From Halobacillus aidingensis (lineage in GTDB: Bacteria; Bacillota; Bacilli; Bacillales; Halobacillaceae): DNA of 64,000 nt. The translations under genes were made by a program, and so were the position numbers. Positions 16,711-25,519 of this stretch are shown in pieces. The stretch is taken from assembly GCF_900104185.1 (NCBI RefSeq), contig NZ_FNIZ01000007.1:1-64000 (forward strand), in the 5' to 3' direction. Below the pieces are notes generated by a model that did no database searches, was not told the origin of the DNA, and saw only the letters and a list, made by a program, of their open reading frames with translations. Each line of letters starts with the position of its first letter. Position 1 is the first letter of the stretch.

Positions 16711-16735
16711 AACCCGTGTGAGGACGGGTTTTGTT
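16711..16735 (+). terminator. terminator of the MerR-SRPBCC operon
   Basis: AACCCGT (16711-16717) pairs with ACGGGTT (16724-16730), followed by TTGTT. It begins right after the stop codon. Confidence 0.7.
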
Positions 16736-16827
16736 ATGCCTTGTCCATGATATGGAAATGTGTACACGTATGATTTCCTCTTTCCCTGCATAGAAATGTT
16801 TATAGTTTGGAGAAGGGGATGAGGTGT

Positions 16828-17691
16828 ATGAGTCACATTCCGTATGGGTATGGATACCCGAATGCTGGGTCGTTTAGAAGTGCTGAGCAAAACACCGAAG
16901 ATATTTTAGAAGGAATCAAAAAGAAAGATTCTGCCATTCAAATCTTCAGTCAATTGGTTGATGTAGCACCAGATGAGTCGTATAAAAGCGAAATCCGTCA
17001 AGCATTAGAGAATGAGAAAAGGCACTTGGACCATTTTAAGAATTTATATACATCATTCACTGGCGAGCAACCGGAATATGAAAGAGAAGAAGCGAACTTC
17101 CGCACGTTTGAAGAAGGGTTGAGAGCCGGGTATGACCAAGGGGTCGAAGAATTTGAAAAGTATCAAAAAGCGTATATGGAAAACCAGGGGAATCAGCTGG
17201 GGGATGTATTCTACAGAGCCTGTCACGATAAGGCTGTTACGACCAACCGAATCGTAGCACTGTCTCGGGGAGAAGGCCGGATTGTAATCAAAGATTATGG
17301 CGGGCAGCCATTCGTCCTCGATATCGAAGAAGCGACGACACAAAATCGTACATTCCGGACAGCTCTATGGACGGGAGACCATTTACAGGTGACGTTGATG
17401 AGTATCGCGGTGGGGGATGATATCGGTTTAGAACTCCATCCTGACGTGGATCAGTTTTTGAGGATTGAAGAAGGGCAAGGACTCGTCCAAATGGGGGATA
17501 CCAAAGATCAGTTGAATTTCCAGCAGCAAGTGTCTGATGATTTCGCTATCATGGTACCTGCAGGTAAGTGGCATAATCTGACAAATACAGGTCAACAGCC
17601 GTTGAAACTTTATTCCATCTATGCACCGCCTGAGCATCCTTTCGGCACGGTTCATAAAACGAAAGCCGACGCTATGGCTGCTGAAGAGTAA
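16828..17691 (+). CDS. ferritin-like domain fused to a cupin domain
   Basis: A 287-residue two-domain protein. Residues ~10-150 form a rubrerythrin/YhjR-like helical bundle (TEDILEGIKKKDSAIQIF, ENEKRHLDHFKNLY, HDKAVTTNRI) with candidate Glu/His metal ligands. Residues ~155-280 form a cupin (GLELHPDVDQFLRIEEGQG with His/Glu, and PAGKWHNLTNTG with a second His). An N-terminal Pro/Tyr/Gly segment (IPYGYGYPNAG) resembles coat-type proteins. The ATG at 16828 has AAGGGG 9 nt upstream. Each half is usually found as a separate protein, and I do not recall a characterised fusion. Oxidant or metal handling is a guess. Monocistronic with terminator. Confidence 0.7.
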   Translation: MSHIPYGYGYPNAGSFRSAEQNTEDILEGIKKKDSAIQIFSQLVDVAPDESYKSEIRQALENEKRHLDHFKNLYTSFTGEQPEYEREEANFRTFEEGLRAGYDQGVEEFEKYQKAYMENQGNQLGDVFYRACHDKAVTTNRIVALSRGEGRIVIKDYGGQPFVLDIEEATTQNRTFRTALWTGDHLQVTLMSIAVGDDIGLELHPDVDQFLRIEEGQGLVQMGDTKDQLNFQQQVSDDFAIMVPAGKWHNLTNTGQQPLKLYSIYAPPEHPFGTVHKTKADAMAAEE

Positions 17692-17727
17692 AAAGAAGGA
17701 CCTTCTGTAACGGAGGTCCTTCTTTTA
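17692..17727 (+). terminator. terminator of the ferritin-like/cupin gene
   Basis: AAGAAGGACCT pairs with AGGTCCTTCTTTT immediately after the stop codon. Confidence 0.8.
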
Positions 17728-17891
17728 TGTTTTAAGGAATAGATAGAAAGATGGGTATAGGAGGTTCATCGCAAGACTCTTAGGTCCCGCATTGCCTTGG
17801 AATCTTTCAATCAAATACTTTTAAGTTACACAGGTTTCTGGAGGAAATGGCTTCAGGCATGGAGAATCTAATGAATAAAGGAGGTCATGTC

Positions 17892-18362
17892 GTGGAAGTC
17901 AACATTGTTGCTTTACCTGCGTTCAAGGTAAGAGGACGTAAATGGGAAGGAAGTTATGAACAAATCCCTGGATTAAAAGAAGTGATTAAAAAGGTGGGGA
18001 GCGAAAAAGAAGAAATAAAACCTGTGGATCCGGATTACCAATGGGGGTTATCTTTTCATACGATTGAAAATGGCTTTGTCCATTTTAGCGGTTTCGAGGT
18101 GGAAAATGAGAAGAGTCATGCAGAGTATGAGGAAATGAACGTACCGCATCATACATATATGAACGTTCATCATCCCAAAGGCAGAGAGATCGGTGAAACC
18201 TATGCATCGATTTACCAATGGTTCCGAGATGGAAATGGGGAGCCGTACCTTGAATCTGACACGGAATATTACGATGGGCTGCCATTGAAATTCGAAAAGT
18301 ATCCGATTGACCGGGATTTTGATGACCCTCATTTTGAAATTTATATTCCGATCAAAACTTAA
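17892..18362 (+). CDS. GyrI-like / AraC effector-binding-domain protein
   Basis: A 156-residue stand-alone effector-binding domain protein (VNIVALPAFKVRGRKWEG, YQWGLSFHTIENGFVHFSGFEV, HHTYMNVHH, FEIYIPI). It is the second such protein in the window (see 15412). The start is GTG at 17892, because AAAGGAGG lies 8 nt upstream; the frame extends back to 17847 but without a site. It may bind a drug-like ligand; no DNA-binding domain is attached. Monocistronic. Confidence 0.7.
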   Translation: MEVNIVALPAFKVRGRKWEGSYEQIPGLKEVIKKVGSEKEEIKPVDPDYQWGLSFHTIENGFVHFSGFEVENEKSHAEYEEMNVPHHTYMNVHHPKGREIGETYASIYQWFRDGNGEPYLESDTEYYDGLPLKFEKYPIDRDFDDPHFEIYIPIKT

Positions 18363-18386
18363 AGAGCCCTGGGAGGGCTCTTTTTT
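18361..18386 (+). terminator. terminator between GyrI-like gene and guaC
   Basis: AAGAGCCC pairs with GGGCTCTTTTTT. The T run touches the convergent guaC stop codon, so the hairpin serves the + strand gene. Confidence 0.8.
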
Positions 18387-19368
18387 AATAGACTTTATCT
18401 CCATTGAAAATGGAATTTTTGACGATGACATAATCGACGTGGCGGATGCTGTCAAGATCAGTTCCGCCTGCGTAACTGATGGCGGATTGCAGGTCCTGCT
18501 CCATTTCCGTCAACGTATCTTGGAGGGCCCCTTTATGTTCCACAAACATTTTCTTACCTTCCACGTTCTTCTTTTCCCCTTTTTGGTACTCAGAAGCGGA
18601 GCCGAAGTATTCCTTGTAAAGCTTACCGTCTCTTTCAACCGTATCACCAGGGGACTCTTCGTGGCCTGCGAAAAGAGATCCGATCATGACCATCCTCGCT
18701 CCAAAACGGATGGATTTGGCGATGTCTCCATGTGTGCGGATGCCTCCATCAGCGATGACGGGTTTGCTTGCTGCTTTTGCACACCAGCGCAACGCTGCCA
18801 GCTGCCAGCCACCTGTACCAAAGCCGGTTTTAATTTTTGTGATGCATACTTTCCCCGGGCCGATTCCGACCTTTGTGGCATCGGCGCCTGCATTTTCAAG
18901 TTCACGCACAGCTTCAGGTGTTCCGACATTTCCGGCGATCACAAACGTTTCCGGTAACTGTTGTTTGATGTGTTGAATCATATCAATAACAGCCGTCGAA
19001 TGTCCGTGAGCGATATCGATCGTGATGTATTCCGGCGCCAGTTCCTTCGCTGCTAACATCTGGACTAACTCGTATTCCTCTGGCTTCACACCGACACTGA
19101 TGGAAGCAATCAATCCTTGTGCATGCATCTTTTCGACGAAAGACAAACGAGTTTCCGGCTCAAAGCGGTGCATGACATAGAAATAACCGTCCTGTGCTAA
19201 TTGAGTAGCGATCGTTTCATCAATGATCGTCTGCATGTTCGCTGGTACGACAGGAAGTTTGAATGTATGGTTGCCGAGCTTTACGGATGGATCACAAGCC
19301 GAACGGCTGTTTACGACACATTTTGCGGGAATCAGTTGAATATCTTCATAATCAAATACATTTTCCAT
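18385..19368 (-). CDS. guaC: GMP reductase
   Basis: A 327-residue IMPDH/GMPR-family TIM barrel that reduces GMP to IMP and ammonia with NADPH in purine salvage. The catalytic Cys is at residue 175 in [19 protein letters not shown] and the [16 protein letters not shown] phosphate loop follow, and there are no CBS domains, which fits GMPR rather than IMPDH. The length matches B. subtilis GuaC (about 326 aa). The ATG at 19368 has AGGAGTG 6 nt upstream; an earlier GTG at 19377 overlaps this site. Two PurBox-like sequences lie upstream. Confidence 0.93.
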   Translation of the reverse strand: MENVFDYEDIQLIPAKCVVNSRSACDPSVKLGNHTFKLPVVPANMQTIIDETIATQLAQDGYFYVMHRFEPETRLSFVEKMHAQGLIASISVGVKPEEYELVQMLAAKELAPEYITIDIAHGHSTAVIDMIQHIKQQLPETFVIAGNVGTPEAVRELENAGADATKVGIGPGKVCITKIKTGFGTGGWQLAALRWCAKAASKPVIADGGIRTHGDIAKSIRFGARMVMIGSLFAGHEESPGDTVERDGKLYKEYFGSASEYQKGEKKNVEGKKMFVEHKGALQDTLTEMEQDLQSAISYAGGTDLDSIRHVDYVIVKNSIFNGDKVY

Positions 19369-19382
19369 GGATGTCACTCCTA

Positions 19383-19427
19383 AAACCGAATATTTTTATG
19401 GTTAATTAATTTTATTGTTCGTACATT
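19383..19427 (-). promoter_or_regulatory. candidate PurR operator (two PurBoxes) of guaC
   Basis: AAAACCGAATATT (19383 onward on +) matches the PurBox AWWWCCGAACWWT at 12 of 13 positions as I recall it. On the - strand ATGTACGAACAAT (around 19415-19427) matches at 11 of 13. The two CGAA cores face each other, as in Bacillus pur operators, but are 27 bp apart instead of the usual 16-17. guaC is a known PurR target in B. subtilis. Confidence 0.5.
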
Positions 19428-19496
19428 TGTAATTTACCTTATCTTTGTTCCGTTGTCAAAGGTTCATGGTAAAATGATGAAAAAGGGGGAGAAAGT

Positions 19497-20039
19497 ATGT
19501 TTGTACATAAGGTTGATCGTGAGCTTTCACTCAAACTTGCAGGTCCAGAAGATGCGGATGCATTATTTCAACTGACAGATGGATCTCGCGAGTATTTGCG
19601 TGAGTGGCTGCCATGGCTTGATTTTACGAAAACAGTGGAAGACACGAAATCATTTATTGAATCTGGAAGGCGAGGCTTTTCAGAAAACAAAAGCATGACA
19701 ACTATGGTAATCTATAATGGTGACATTGCTGGTACGGCAGGGTTCAATGAAATCGACCACACCAATAAAATCGTGAAAATCGGTTACTGGCTCGGGCAAG
19801 AGTTCCAGGGAAAGGGAATCATGACACGAGTGGCCAAAGCGTTGACTGATTACGCCTTATTGGAATTGAACATGAACCGAGTGGAGATTCGTGTGGCAAG
19901 TGGAAATGAAAAAAGCGCTGCGATCCCCAAACGGCTTGGGTTCAAGGAGGAAGGCACAATCAGGTGTGCAGAATGGTTGTATGACCATTATGTCGACCAC
20001 ACGATCTATGGAATTCTAGCAGACGAATGGAAGAAGTAG
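19497..20039 (+). CDS. GNAT-family acetyltransferase, RimJ/RimL type
   Basis: A 180-residue GNAT protein of the ribosomal-protein-serine acetyltransferase type: LSLKLAGPEDADALFQLT at the start, GYWLGQEFQGKGIMTRV as motif A, NMNRVEIRVASGNEKSAAIPKRLGF towards the end. It is expected to acetylate a protein N-terminus or small amine. GGGGGAG precedes the ATG. Confidence 0.8.
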   Translation: MFVHKVDRELSLKLAGPEDADALFQLTDGSREYLREWLPWLDFTKTVEDTKSFIESGRRGFSENKSMTTMVIYNGDIAGTAGFNEIDHTNKIVKIGYWLGQEFQGKGIMTRVAKALTDYALLELNMNRVEIRVASGNEKSAAIPKRLGFKEEGTIRCAEWLYDHYVDHTIYGILADEWKK

Positions 20040-20079
20040 AATGTTCGGATTTTAAATAAAGAGAAGTAGAGGGATAGAG

Positions 20080-21516
20080 ATGGAAAAGCACTACAATAGA
20101 AAAATCATACTCGCTACATTCATGATCGGCGCATTTTTTGCCGTTTTGAATGAGACGTTACTTAATATTGCACTCACAGAACTAATGGAAGTTTTCGGGC
20201 TGGAAGCGCCCACGGTCCAATGGATGGCCACCGGCTTCATGCTGGTCATGGGTGTGTTGATGCCGGTTTCTGCATTACTCATCCAATGGTTCACGACGAG
20301 ACAAATGTTCATCGGTGTCATGACGGTTTTCTTAGCAGGGACGATCATTGCAGCATCTGCCTTTAATTTTCCGATGCTGTTGACAGGACGGATGATTCAG
20401 GCGGTAGGAACAGGGTTATTGATTCCTGTCATCATGAACGCATTGTTACTGCTTTATGAACCGGAAGTACGTGGTCGGATCATGGGGACGTTCGGTCTTG
20501 TCATCATGTTCGCCCCAGCCATTGGGCCAACACTTTCCGGTGTTATCGTAGACGTGCTGGGTTGGAGATGGTTGTTCATTACCGTCATTCCGTTTGCATT
20601 GTTTTCGATTCTGTTCGCCATCAAGTATTTGGAAAATGTAGGTGAAGTGACGCGTCCGAAAGCGGATGTCCTTTCGATCGTCTTGTCCTCCATTGGAATT
20701 GGTGGGATCGTCTATGGGTTCAGCAGCGCCGGGGAAAGTGGAGAAGGGTTCTCTTCTGTTAATATCCTTATCATTTTAGGCGTCGCCTTTCTTAGTTTGA
20801 TTCTATTTGTTCTGAGACAATTGAAATTGGAAGAACCTTTGTTGGATGTGCGCGTATTTACGTATAAAAGCTATGCGAGAGGCATCACCATTTTCGTTAT
20901 CGTGATTATGGCGATGTTCGCGTCAGAAATCGTCATGCCGATGTATCTGCAGGGCCCATTAGGGTTTTCAGCCAAGACCGCCGGGTTGTTGCTGCTTCCT
21001 GGAGCTCTATTAAATGGTTTGATGTCGCCGGTGATGGGGACACTTTTTGATAAATTCGGTCCAAGGAAATTAATTATTCCGGGTACATTAGTCCTTGTAG
21101 GTGTCATGATTTTCTTCAGCAATATCGGACCTTCCATTCCTGTTTGGTCCTTTATTCTTGCCTATGTGTTATTGATGCTGGCGGTTTCAGCGGTGCTTAT
21201 GCCTTCTCAAACCAATGCTTTGAATGAGCTTCCAAAGCATTTGTACCCTCACGGAACGGCTATTGCCAATACATTGCAGCCAATCGGTGGGGCCCTCGGT
21301 GTTTCTATTTTCGTAAGCATCATGAGTCAGGGAGAAAGAAGCTATTTGAACAACGTATCAGGAGAAGTGACAGGTGAAGTCATGGACCAGGCTATGACAG
21401 CAGGGGTGCACCAGGCGTATTGGTTCGCTTTAGGTCTTGCCGTCCTCACATTTATCGTTTCTTTGTTCATTAGAAAAGCCGTGGCTCCGGATTATTCCCC
21501 GGAACAGCAATCATAA
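20080..21516 (+). CDS. DHA2-family MFS drug efflux permease (LmrB-like)
   Basis: A 478-residue transporter with about 14 hydrophobic helices. MFS DHA2 marks: FFAVLNETLLNIALTELM in helix 1, GRMIQAVGTGLLIPVIMN (motif B/C region) and APAIGPTLSGVIVDVLGWRW. This is the proton-driven multidrug exporter type (LmrB, Mdt relatives). It starts 40 nt after the GNAT gene and may be cotranscribed. Substrates not predictable. Confidence 0.85.
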   Translation: MEKHYNRKIILATFMIGAFFAVLNETLLNIALTELMEVFGLEAPTVQWMATGFMLVMGVLMPVSALLIQWFTTRQMFIGVMTVFLAGTIIAASAFNFPMLLTGRMIQAVGTGLLIPVIMNALLLLYEPEVRGRIMGTFGLVIMFAPAIGPTLSGVIVDVLGWRWLFITVIPFALFSILFAIKYLENVGEVTRPKADVLSIVLSSIGIGGIVYGFSSAGESGEGFSSVNILIILGVAFLSLILFVLRQLKLEEPLLDVRVFTYKSYARGITIFVIVIMAMFASEIVMPMYLQGPLGFSAKTAGLLLLPGALLNGLMSPVMGTLFDKFGPRKLIIPGTLVLVGVMIFFSNIGPSIPVWSFILAYVLLMLAVSAVLMPSQTNALNELPKHLYPHGTAIANTLQPIGGALGVSIFVSIMSQGERSYLNNVSGEVTGEVMDQAMTAGVHQAYWFALGLAVLTFIVSLFIRKAVAPDYSPEQQS

Positions 21517-21557
21517 AGAAGCAGAACCTTTCCAAGAGGAAAGGTTCTGCTTCTTTT
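21516..21557. terminator. bidirectional terminator, MFS gene / FusB-like gene
   Basis: An 18-bp near-perfect stem (AAGAAGCAGAACCTTTCC paired with its complement) with a 4-nt loop and T runs on both sides lies between two convergent genes. Confidence 0.9.
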
Positions 21558-22195
21558 TATGCTTTCATTCGTTTTATAAAGGATTCGAGAGGTTCACGGG
21601 ACTGGATGTTTTCATTGCATTTCTTACTGTCATGGCAAATATAGTTGCCGCGGCTGATCGTTTCTTCATTGTTTTTTCCCTTGAAGGTAGCGGTGAACAT
21701 GCCTACTTTTTCATGCTCGTGGCAAATCGAGCAAATGCTTTTTTGCTGGAGCGGTTTGTAATGACCGTACAACCCTGTAAGGTTACCATCCACTGTCGTT
21801 ATGATGTATTTTCGATTCGCTGACGCATCGTTCCATCCGATATAGGAAAGCTCCGTCCATTCTTCATCAGGGATGGTAGGGACTCTCAGTTTCTTCACTT
21901 TCGGAAACAACGTTTGGATATCAGCTTCTGTGAGTTTAGGAAAAGGAACCACATATTGCTTCAATCTGGAGAAGTAAAGAATCGCATCGGTTTCATCTTT
22001 GACTTCACTCGCTTGGGCTATCAATTGTTCCTGATTTGGTGAAAGATCCGTAAATAATTCCAACACTTTTTCGTTCGTGATCGATTTGAGTGCCTGTGTC
22101 ACAGAGGCATCGTTCGTTGTCATATGGCCATTCAGCAGGTTGTGAGCCTGATTTTTTATGAAATGATACTGATCAGTGCGGATGAATCGTTCCAT
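21557..22195 (-). CDS. FusB/FusC-like EF-G-binding protein
   Basis: 212 residues, the length of FusB-family proteins: N-terminal helical bundle (about 1-80) and a C-terminal treble-clef zinc finger with CSICH (about residue 160) and CHDSKKC (about 193), following the YIGWNDASANRKYII strand. FusB binds elongation factor G on the ribosome and rescues it from fusidic acid; chromosomal homologues in Bacillaceae are of unproven role. The ATG at 22195 has GGGGG upstream. Confidence 0.8.
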   Translation of the reverse strand: MERFIRTDQYHFIKNQAHNLLNGHMTTNDASVTQALKSITNEKVLELFTDLSPNQEQLIAQASEVKDETDAILYFSRLKQYVVPFPKLTEADIQTLFPKVKKLRVPTIPDEEWTELSYIGWNDASANRKYIITTVDGNLTGLYGHYKPLQQKSICSICHEHEKVGMFTATFKGKNNEETISRGNYICHDSKKCNENIQSREPLESFIKRMKA

Positions 22196-22278
22196 GATCG
22201 AACCCCCGTTCAATGGTTTTCATCTTATTATTTCAGAGCATGTCTTTTCTATCAAACGTTTCGCCTTCCATGTTCATG

Positions 22279-22411
22279 ACTGAGCAGCAAACCTGGCACC
22301 TGGACTCTTCGGGGTGGTTCCAGGTACACATCCCTTACGTTGGTGTACCGGGTACAATTATTGGGAAGTGGGTACCTGGTACCCGCTCTCGGATTTCTGT
22401 ACCCGGTACCA
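22279..22411. repeat. GTACC-palindrome REP-like element, copy 1
   Basis: Three nested palindromes lie in 133 bp: GTACCGGGTAC (22345-22355), GGTACCTGGTACC (22371-22383) and GTACCCGGTACC (22399-22410). They are preceded by CTGAGCAGCAAACCTGGCAC and GTGGTTCCAGGTACA. A second copy, partly inverted, is at 41595-41702. It resembles REP sequences mobilised by RAYT transposases, but no RAYT gene is in the window. Confidence 0.6.
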
Positions 22412-22505
22412 AAAAATCGGTCAAAAAAAGCATTCCATCAAAAAATGAAACGCTTACATGTATGGTATCGTAAAGGTACTTGTAAAGTCGGGGAGGGATA
22501 GGAAA

Positions 22506-23342
22506 ATGACTTGGAAACGAACAATGGTAGAAACAAGCCGCGGTACCTTCGAAGTTTTTGAAAAAGGACAAGGTTCCCCGCTTGCTGTCACCCATTTATA
22601 TTCAGAGTTCAACGAAACGGGAGATTATTTTGCAGAAGCTTTCGTGGAGACTCACAAGGTCTATTTAATCAATTTGAAAGAGTGTGGCAGGTCTGAGAAG
22701 GTATCATCCCCTCATGAACTGACAATGCTTGAGAGCGTCCTTGACCTTGAAGCCATCCGGATAGAGTTAGGGTATGAATGTTGGAATTTTGCCGGTCATT
22801 CTACGGGAGGAATGCTTGCCGTCGTTTACGGGATCTATATTTCGGAAAGCCTTGATACACTAGTCATTGCGAATGCCGCGGCGCGGGAGTATATGACTTT
22901 TTCAAAGGATTGCATCTATAATGAGTCGCACCCGAAATTCGATAGGATGCAATCACTGATCGAGCAGTTAAAAAAGCAGGACCTGTCTGATGAAGAAAGA
23001 AAGGAATTAACGGTCGAACGGACAAAGCTTTCTTTATGGAATCCTCAAAATTATGACCACTATTTTCATACATCGATTGAAAAGAAGATGTCAGCCGTCC
23101 GGATGAACTTCTTTGCACGGGAGCTTCACACCTTTGATGTGACGAGGAAGCTAGCTCTCATAACTGCAAAAACGATAGTCATATCCGGTTCATATGATGT
23201 TCAATGCCCGCCTACTTATTCTGAGGAAATCGCCGAAGGAATCTCAGGTGCTGTTCTTCACAGGTTCCTTCAAAGCAATCACTACCCTCATCTGGAAGAG
23301 GGGCAGAAGTTTAAACAAGTAATCAAAGCCCACTTTGACTAG
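22506..23342 (+). CDS. alpha/beta hydrolase
   Basis: 278 residues. The nucleophile elbow is GHSTGG (about residue 98), with candidate acid SGSYDVQCPP and base His in QSNHYPHLEE. The cap region (about 130-200) is charged. It is closest in style to proline-iminopeptidase-type hydrolases, but the exact substrate is not evident. The ATG at 22506 has GGAGGG 7 nt upstream. Confidence 0.8.
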   Translation: MTWKRTMVETSRGTFEVFEKGQGSPLAVTHLYSEFNETGDYFAEAFVETHKVYLINLKECGRSEKVSSPHELTMLESVLDLEAIRIELGYECWNFAGHSTGGMLAVVYGIYISESLDTLVIANAAAREYMTFSKDCIYNESHPKFDRMQSLIEQLKKQDLSDEERKELTVERTKLSLWNPQNYDHYFHTSIEKKMSAVRMNFFARELHTFDVTRKLALITAKTIVISGSYDVQCPPTYSEEIAEGISGAVLHRFLQSNHYPHLEEGQKFKQVIKAHFD

Positions 23343-23405
23343 CATAAACTGGAAGTGGTAAAGTTACTCATGATGACAGCGTTTTAACAAGGAAGGAGAT
23401 TACTG

Positions 23406-23690
23406 ATGCAGCAGGAAAAACAACAGAGAAAAAGTGACTTTACGAAGTTCAAAGAACTATGGTTTCTTTTGTTCATGCTTTTGTTCACCCTTTTTCATAA
23501 CACGATGGTCATCCTCATCGGTGAGGGCTGGAGCTTTATTGGCTACAGCATCTTGTTTCTGGTGATGTATGCCTTGTTCCGGTGGTTACGGAAAGTCGTT
23601 GATTTCATGAGAAAACCATTATCCTGGGGGTCGCTGATCGGTTTTTACATTGCAGGTGTCTTCGTGCTCGGCGCGTTATTGATTCCATGA
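23406..23690 (+). CDS. small membrane protein (94 aa)
   Basis: A charged N-terminus (QQEKQQRKSDF) is followed by three hydrophobic segments separated by a short basic loop (RWLRKVVDFMRKP). AAGGAG lies upstream of the ATG. No family recognised. It stands 63 nt after the hydrolase gene. Confidence 0.55.
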   Translation: MQQEKQQRKSDFTKFKELWFLLFMLLFTLFHNTMVILIGEGWSFIGYSILFLVMYALFRWLRKVVDFMRKPLSWGSLIGFYIAGVFVLGALLIP

Positions 23691-23918
23691 ACGAAAAGGG
23701 AGAGGGGATCATATCACCATTCTCTACCCTTCGAAAAGATGATTATGTACAATATGGCCCAGTTTATATATTGGGTGGGGCAAATCTACATAAACGATGA
23801 TTCGCTTTGAATAATGAAACGATATAGGGGGAGTTGGAAAGTAACGAAATCAAGACTTCCTAATTAGTAGGGGGGCTGGACCTAGATTAGAATGATTCAT
23901 TAAGGAGAGGGAATTTAG

Positions 23919-24368
23919 ATGAATTATGTCAAAGAGCTCAGAAAAGAAGTCGGAACAAGACCGTTAATTCTGCCCGGGGCTGTCGTGATCATCGAGAATG
24001 AACAGCGGAAAATTCTTCTTCAACACCGCAAGGACGGCGGGTGGGGACTTCCTGGTGGTTTAATGGAACTCGGAGAAAGTTTGGAGGAAACAGCGCGGCG
24101 TGAAGTGAAAGAAGAAACAGGTCTCCAGTTAGGTGAACTTAGGCTCTTGGATATCTTTTCAGGTGAGGACTACTTCTTTAAAGTTTCCAATGGGGATGAA
24201 TTGTACTCAGTTACGGCGGTCTATAGGGCGGATGATTACGAAGGGAAAGTAGAAGTTGATGGGGATGAATCTCGTGAAGTCACTTTCTTTTCTATGAACC
24301 AACTCCCCGCCGGTTTAACGAAGGAATATCGTGATTATCTACAACCATTTTTGAAAAAACATGAGTGA
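23919..24368 (+). CDS. Nudix hydrolase
   Basis: 149 residues with a complete Nudix box: GGLMELGESLEETARREVKE continuing to ETGL (G-x5-E-x7-R-E-x2-E-E-x-G). These enzymes cleave nucleoside diphosphates linked to another moiety; the specificity is open (ADP-ribose or mutagenic NTP are options). The C-terminal half includes DGDESREVTFFSMNQLP. AAGGAGAGGG precedes the ATG. Followed at once by a small membrane protein gene. Confidence 0.88.
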   Translation: MNYVKELRKEVGTRPLILPGAVVIIENEQRKILLQHRKDGGWGLPGGLMELGESLEETARREVKEETGLQLGELRLLDIFSGEDYFFKVSNGDELYSVTAVYRADDYEGKVEVDGDESREVTFFSMNQLPAGLTKEYRDYLQPFLKKHE

Positions 24369-24379
24369 CGGGGGATTCG

Positions 24380-24643
24380 ATGCTGGAATTTTTCATGCTG
24401 ACCATAACGGCAGTCTTAGTAGCAGGATATATTTATGTGATCTATACGAAGAGGAAAAAGTTAAAAAAAGATTATGGATGGAAGAGTTATGTGACGCCAG
24501 GGGCTTTTGTTGTGGCACCATTAGTGGCCTTGTTTTCCTATCTATTTGAGTTTGGTGGCATGATCACCTGGTTCATCCTTGGTATTTGCTTTATCACAGG
24601 AGCATTTTTCACAAAATATTTGCCTGAGCCAAGAGAAGGCTGA
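24380..24643 (+). CDS. small membrane protein (87 aa)
   Basis: Three hydrophobic segments with a basic loop KRKKLKKDYGWKS after the first. The start is taken at ATG 24380 behind GGGGGA; a GTG at 24365 overlapping the Nudix stop is possible. Likely cotranscribed with the Nudix gene. Function unknown. Confidence 0.55.
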   Translation: MLEFFMLTITAVLVAGYIYVIYTKRKKLKKDYGWKSYVTPGAFVVAPLVALFSYLFEFGGMITWFILGICFITGAFFTKYLPEPREG

Positions 24644-24654
24644 GTCATAGAGAG

Positions 24655-24684
24655 CAGTAACCATTCAAGGGTTACTGTTTTTTT
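24655..24684 (+). terminator. terminator after the Nudix operon
   Basis: CAGTAACC (24655-24662) pairs with GGTTACTG (24670-24677) followed by seven T's. Confidence 0.85.
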
Positions 24685-24776
24685 ATTGGTACAGCGGAAG
24701 CGTTTCAATTAAGTTTTCCATTTCAACATAAATGTGACTGGAAAAGAAATAATAAGAGGAGAGGAGGCGGGAGCTT

Positions 24777-25457
24777 ATGGATGAGTGGTTGGAGTTCGTT
24801 GGAACAGGAGTCACCGTTTTTATTCTATTGTATGTTTTAGCAAGGATTCTAAGCAAAAAGCTGATTTCACAAATGACGCTTTTCGACTTTATCGCTGGCA
24901 TCACGCTTGGATCAATGACAGCAACGACTTTCCTTTCCGATAATGTTACGCTCTCAAAAGGGGCTCTTGGATTACTTACCTTCGCTGCCCTTGTGCTTCT
25001 CATCGACTATCTTACACTCAAGAGTTTGACGATAAGAAAACTTGTGAACAGCCAGCCCACTCTATTAATGGACAATGGGAAAATTCTTATAACAAATATG
25101 AAAAAAGTTCGTTTTAACGTCGACGAACTGATTGCTGAATTAAGGAAAGCGGGGGTGTTCCAGTTCAGTGATGTACAGACAGCGATTTTGGAAACGGACG
25201 GAACGGTAAGCGTTTTAAGAAAGTCAGATGCTTCTCCTGTTACCACCCGTGATATGAAGCTCGAAACCGCTCCTGTTTCGTATTCGCATGTGGTTATGGT
25301 GCAGGGGAAAATTCTACAGAAACAGTTGAATGCCAGTGGTTACAGTGAAGCCTGGTTGCTGGATCGATTGCAGTCGTATGGAGTGTCAAATCTGAAAGAT
25401 GTCCTCGTTGCACAAGTCAATCATGACGGGACTTTATTTGTCGAAAAAACGGAATAG
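24777..25457 (+). CDS. YetF-type DUF421 membrane protein
   Basis: 226 residues: three transmembrane helices (about 5-85) including the family motif MTLFDFIAGITLGSMTA, then a soluble alpha/beta domain with LLMDNGKILITNMKKVRFNVDELIAELRKAGVF. This is the DUF421 (YetF, YrbG, YdfR) family found in spore formers, with unknown biochemical role. The start has GAGGAGGCGGGAGC upstream. Monocistronic. Confidence 0.8.
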   Translation: MDEWLEFVGTGVTVFILLYVLARILSKKLISQMTLFDFIAGITLGSMTATTFLSDNVTLSKGALGLLTFAALVLLIDYLTLKSLTIRKLVNSQPTLLMDNGKILITNMKKVRFNVDELIAELRKAGVFQFSDVQTAILETDGTVSVLRKSDASPVTTRDMKLETAPVSYSHVVMVQGKILQKQLNASGYSEAWLLDRLQSYGVSNLKDVLVAQVNHDGTLFVEKTE

Positions 25458-25519
25458 GTAGAAAATTGGAGAAATACGTCGAAATATGGAGTTTACCATA
25501 TGGTGAAAGCGTTTTATTG

